A stretch of DNA of 6,046 nucleotides from JACRBK01 sp964427955 (GTDB taxonomy: Bacteria > Chloroflexota > Anaerolineae > Aggregatilineales > Aggregatilineaceae), in assembly GCA_964427955.1 (NCBI GenBank), contig CAYRWY010000366.1, forward strand, positions 1 through 6,046. Direction: 5' to 3'. Shown here one piece after another: positions 5,822 through 6,046 of the stretch. The translations under genes and the position numbers were made by a program. Within the stretch, counting starts at the first letter, position 1, and each line of letters opens with the position of its first letter. The notes beneath the pieces are model-generated. The model was not told the DNA's origin. It did no database searches and worked only from the letters and a program-made list of their open reading frames with translations.

Positions 5822-5849
5822 AGTCTATAGCGCCGGGCCGGGCTGTCAA
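5822..5849 (-). promoter_or_regulatory. Promoter of the GH-like/hydrolase operon, predicted near-leaderless
   Basis: On the minus strand a perfect -35 TTGACA (5849-5844) is followed after 16 bases by TAGACT (5827-5822), four of six bases matching TATAAT. The overlapping TATAGA (5829-5824) would give a 14-base spacer. Only 7 bases lie between TAGACT and the ATG, so transcription would start at or 1-2 bases before the A of the ATG. The bases before the ATG (CTGGGGT) do not give a properly spaced RBS, which agrees with leaderless translation. Confidence 0.6.
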
Positions 5850-5946
5850 AAAATGCACTGGGGGCGATTCCTGCAACGCTCCGACGAACCGCGTGTCGGT
5901 GGACCCTGGCGTTGACGGCTAACCCATCAAAGTCGGGATCATTTTT

Positions 5947-5970
5947 GTAGGGGCAATTCATGAATTGCCC
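5947..5970 (+). repeat. GTAGGGGC palindromic element, copy 2
   Basis: GTAG followed by a perfect 20-base palindrome: GGGCAATTCA and its exact complement TGAATTGCCC. Same 24-base layout as 3306-3329 but with a different, AT-rich centre. The 5871-5946 interval next to it shows no gene or clear signal. Confidence 0.65.
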
Positions 5971-5999
5971 AATAGGCTGGGGGCATAGGGGAAAAACGG

Positions 6000-6040
6000 C
6001 CTCACCCCTAAATCCCCTCTCCAACCGAGTTGGCGAGGGG
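6000..6040 (+). repeat. CCTCACCCC hairpin element, copy 2
   Basis: CCTCACCCC, 5 bases, CCCCTCTCCAA, loop CCGAG, TTGGCGAGGGG. The stem is CCCCTC/GAGGGG, the same single T-C mismatch as in copy 1, then CCAA/TTGG. It ends 6 bases from the window edge in ACTTTT; that short T-run could make it a terminator for a plus-strand transcript, but no plus-strand gene ends nearby. Confidence 0.65.
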
Positions 6041-6046
6041 ACTTTT

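Noticed and set aside
5815..6024. N-terminal extension of the GH-like lipoprotein up to a start at 6024
   Set aside because: It would bury the lipoprotein signal peptide about 70 residues inside the protein and read through the promoter and palindromic repeats.

Overview
The window is GC-rich (clearly above 50% G+C by eye). It holds five protein genes, four on the minus strand and one on the plus strand, separated by short intergenic stretches full of small palindromes. Three things suggest a member of the Chloroflexota (Anaerolineae-like): the kinds of proteins (an AAA_35-type NTPase, a multi-repeat secreted COG4315/PF03640-type protein, a lipoprotein with a Pro/Thr linker), the base composition, and the intergenic hairpin repeats. 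This placement is inference from general resemblance; no marker gene is present.

Layout. 1-1182 (minus): the first 394 codons of an AAA-like P-loop NTPase that runs off the left edge. 1183-1483: intergenic, with a candidate promoter for the NTPase, a segment of small hairpins, and a strong intrinsic terminator of the next gene. 1484-2563 (minus): a secreted protein built of three tandem units of exactly 110 residues, each with a CxxxC pair and two Yx[FWY]xxD motifs. 2564-2707: divergent promoter region. 2708-3178 (plus): a stand-alone cyclic-nucleotide-binding-like domain protein with no DNA-binding domain. 3179-3418: 240 bp without a gene, carrying three repeat-like elements. 4384-5814 then 3419-4372 (minus): a likely two-gene operon with an 11-bp gap, encoding a lipoprotein with an SH3b-like domain and a clan GH-A-like glycoside hydrolase barrel, followed by an alpha/beta hydrolase. 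5815-6046: the operon promoter, placed so that the mRNA would be nearly leaderless, then two more palindromic repeats.

How the genes relate. Two proteins are predicted to be exported: the three-repeat protein (cleavable signal peptide) and the GH-like lipoprotein (lipobox Cys25). The alpha/beta hydrolase and the cNMP-like protein have no visible signal peptide. Only the GH-like/hydrolase pair looks co-transcribed. The three-repeat protein and the cNMP-like protein share a divergent control region, but without an HTH the latter cannot be a classical CRP/FNR regulator of its neighbour. No phage, transposase, CRISPR, tRNA or rRNA was seen. The least ordinary items are the exact three-fold 330-bp coding repeat, the near-leaderless operon promoter, and two families of intergenic palindromes that each occur twice, with a compensating change in one hairpin stem.
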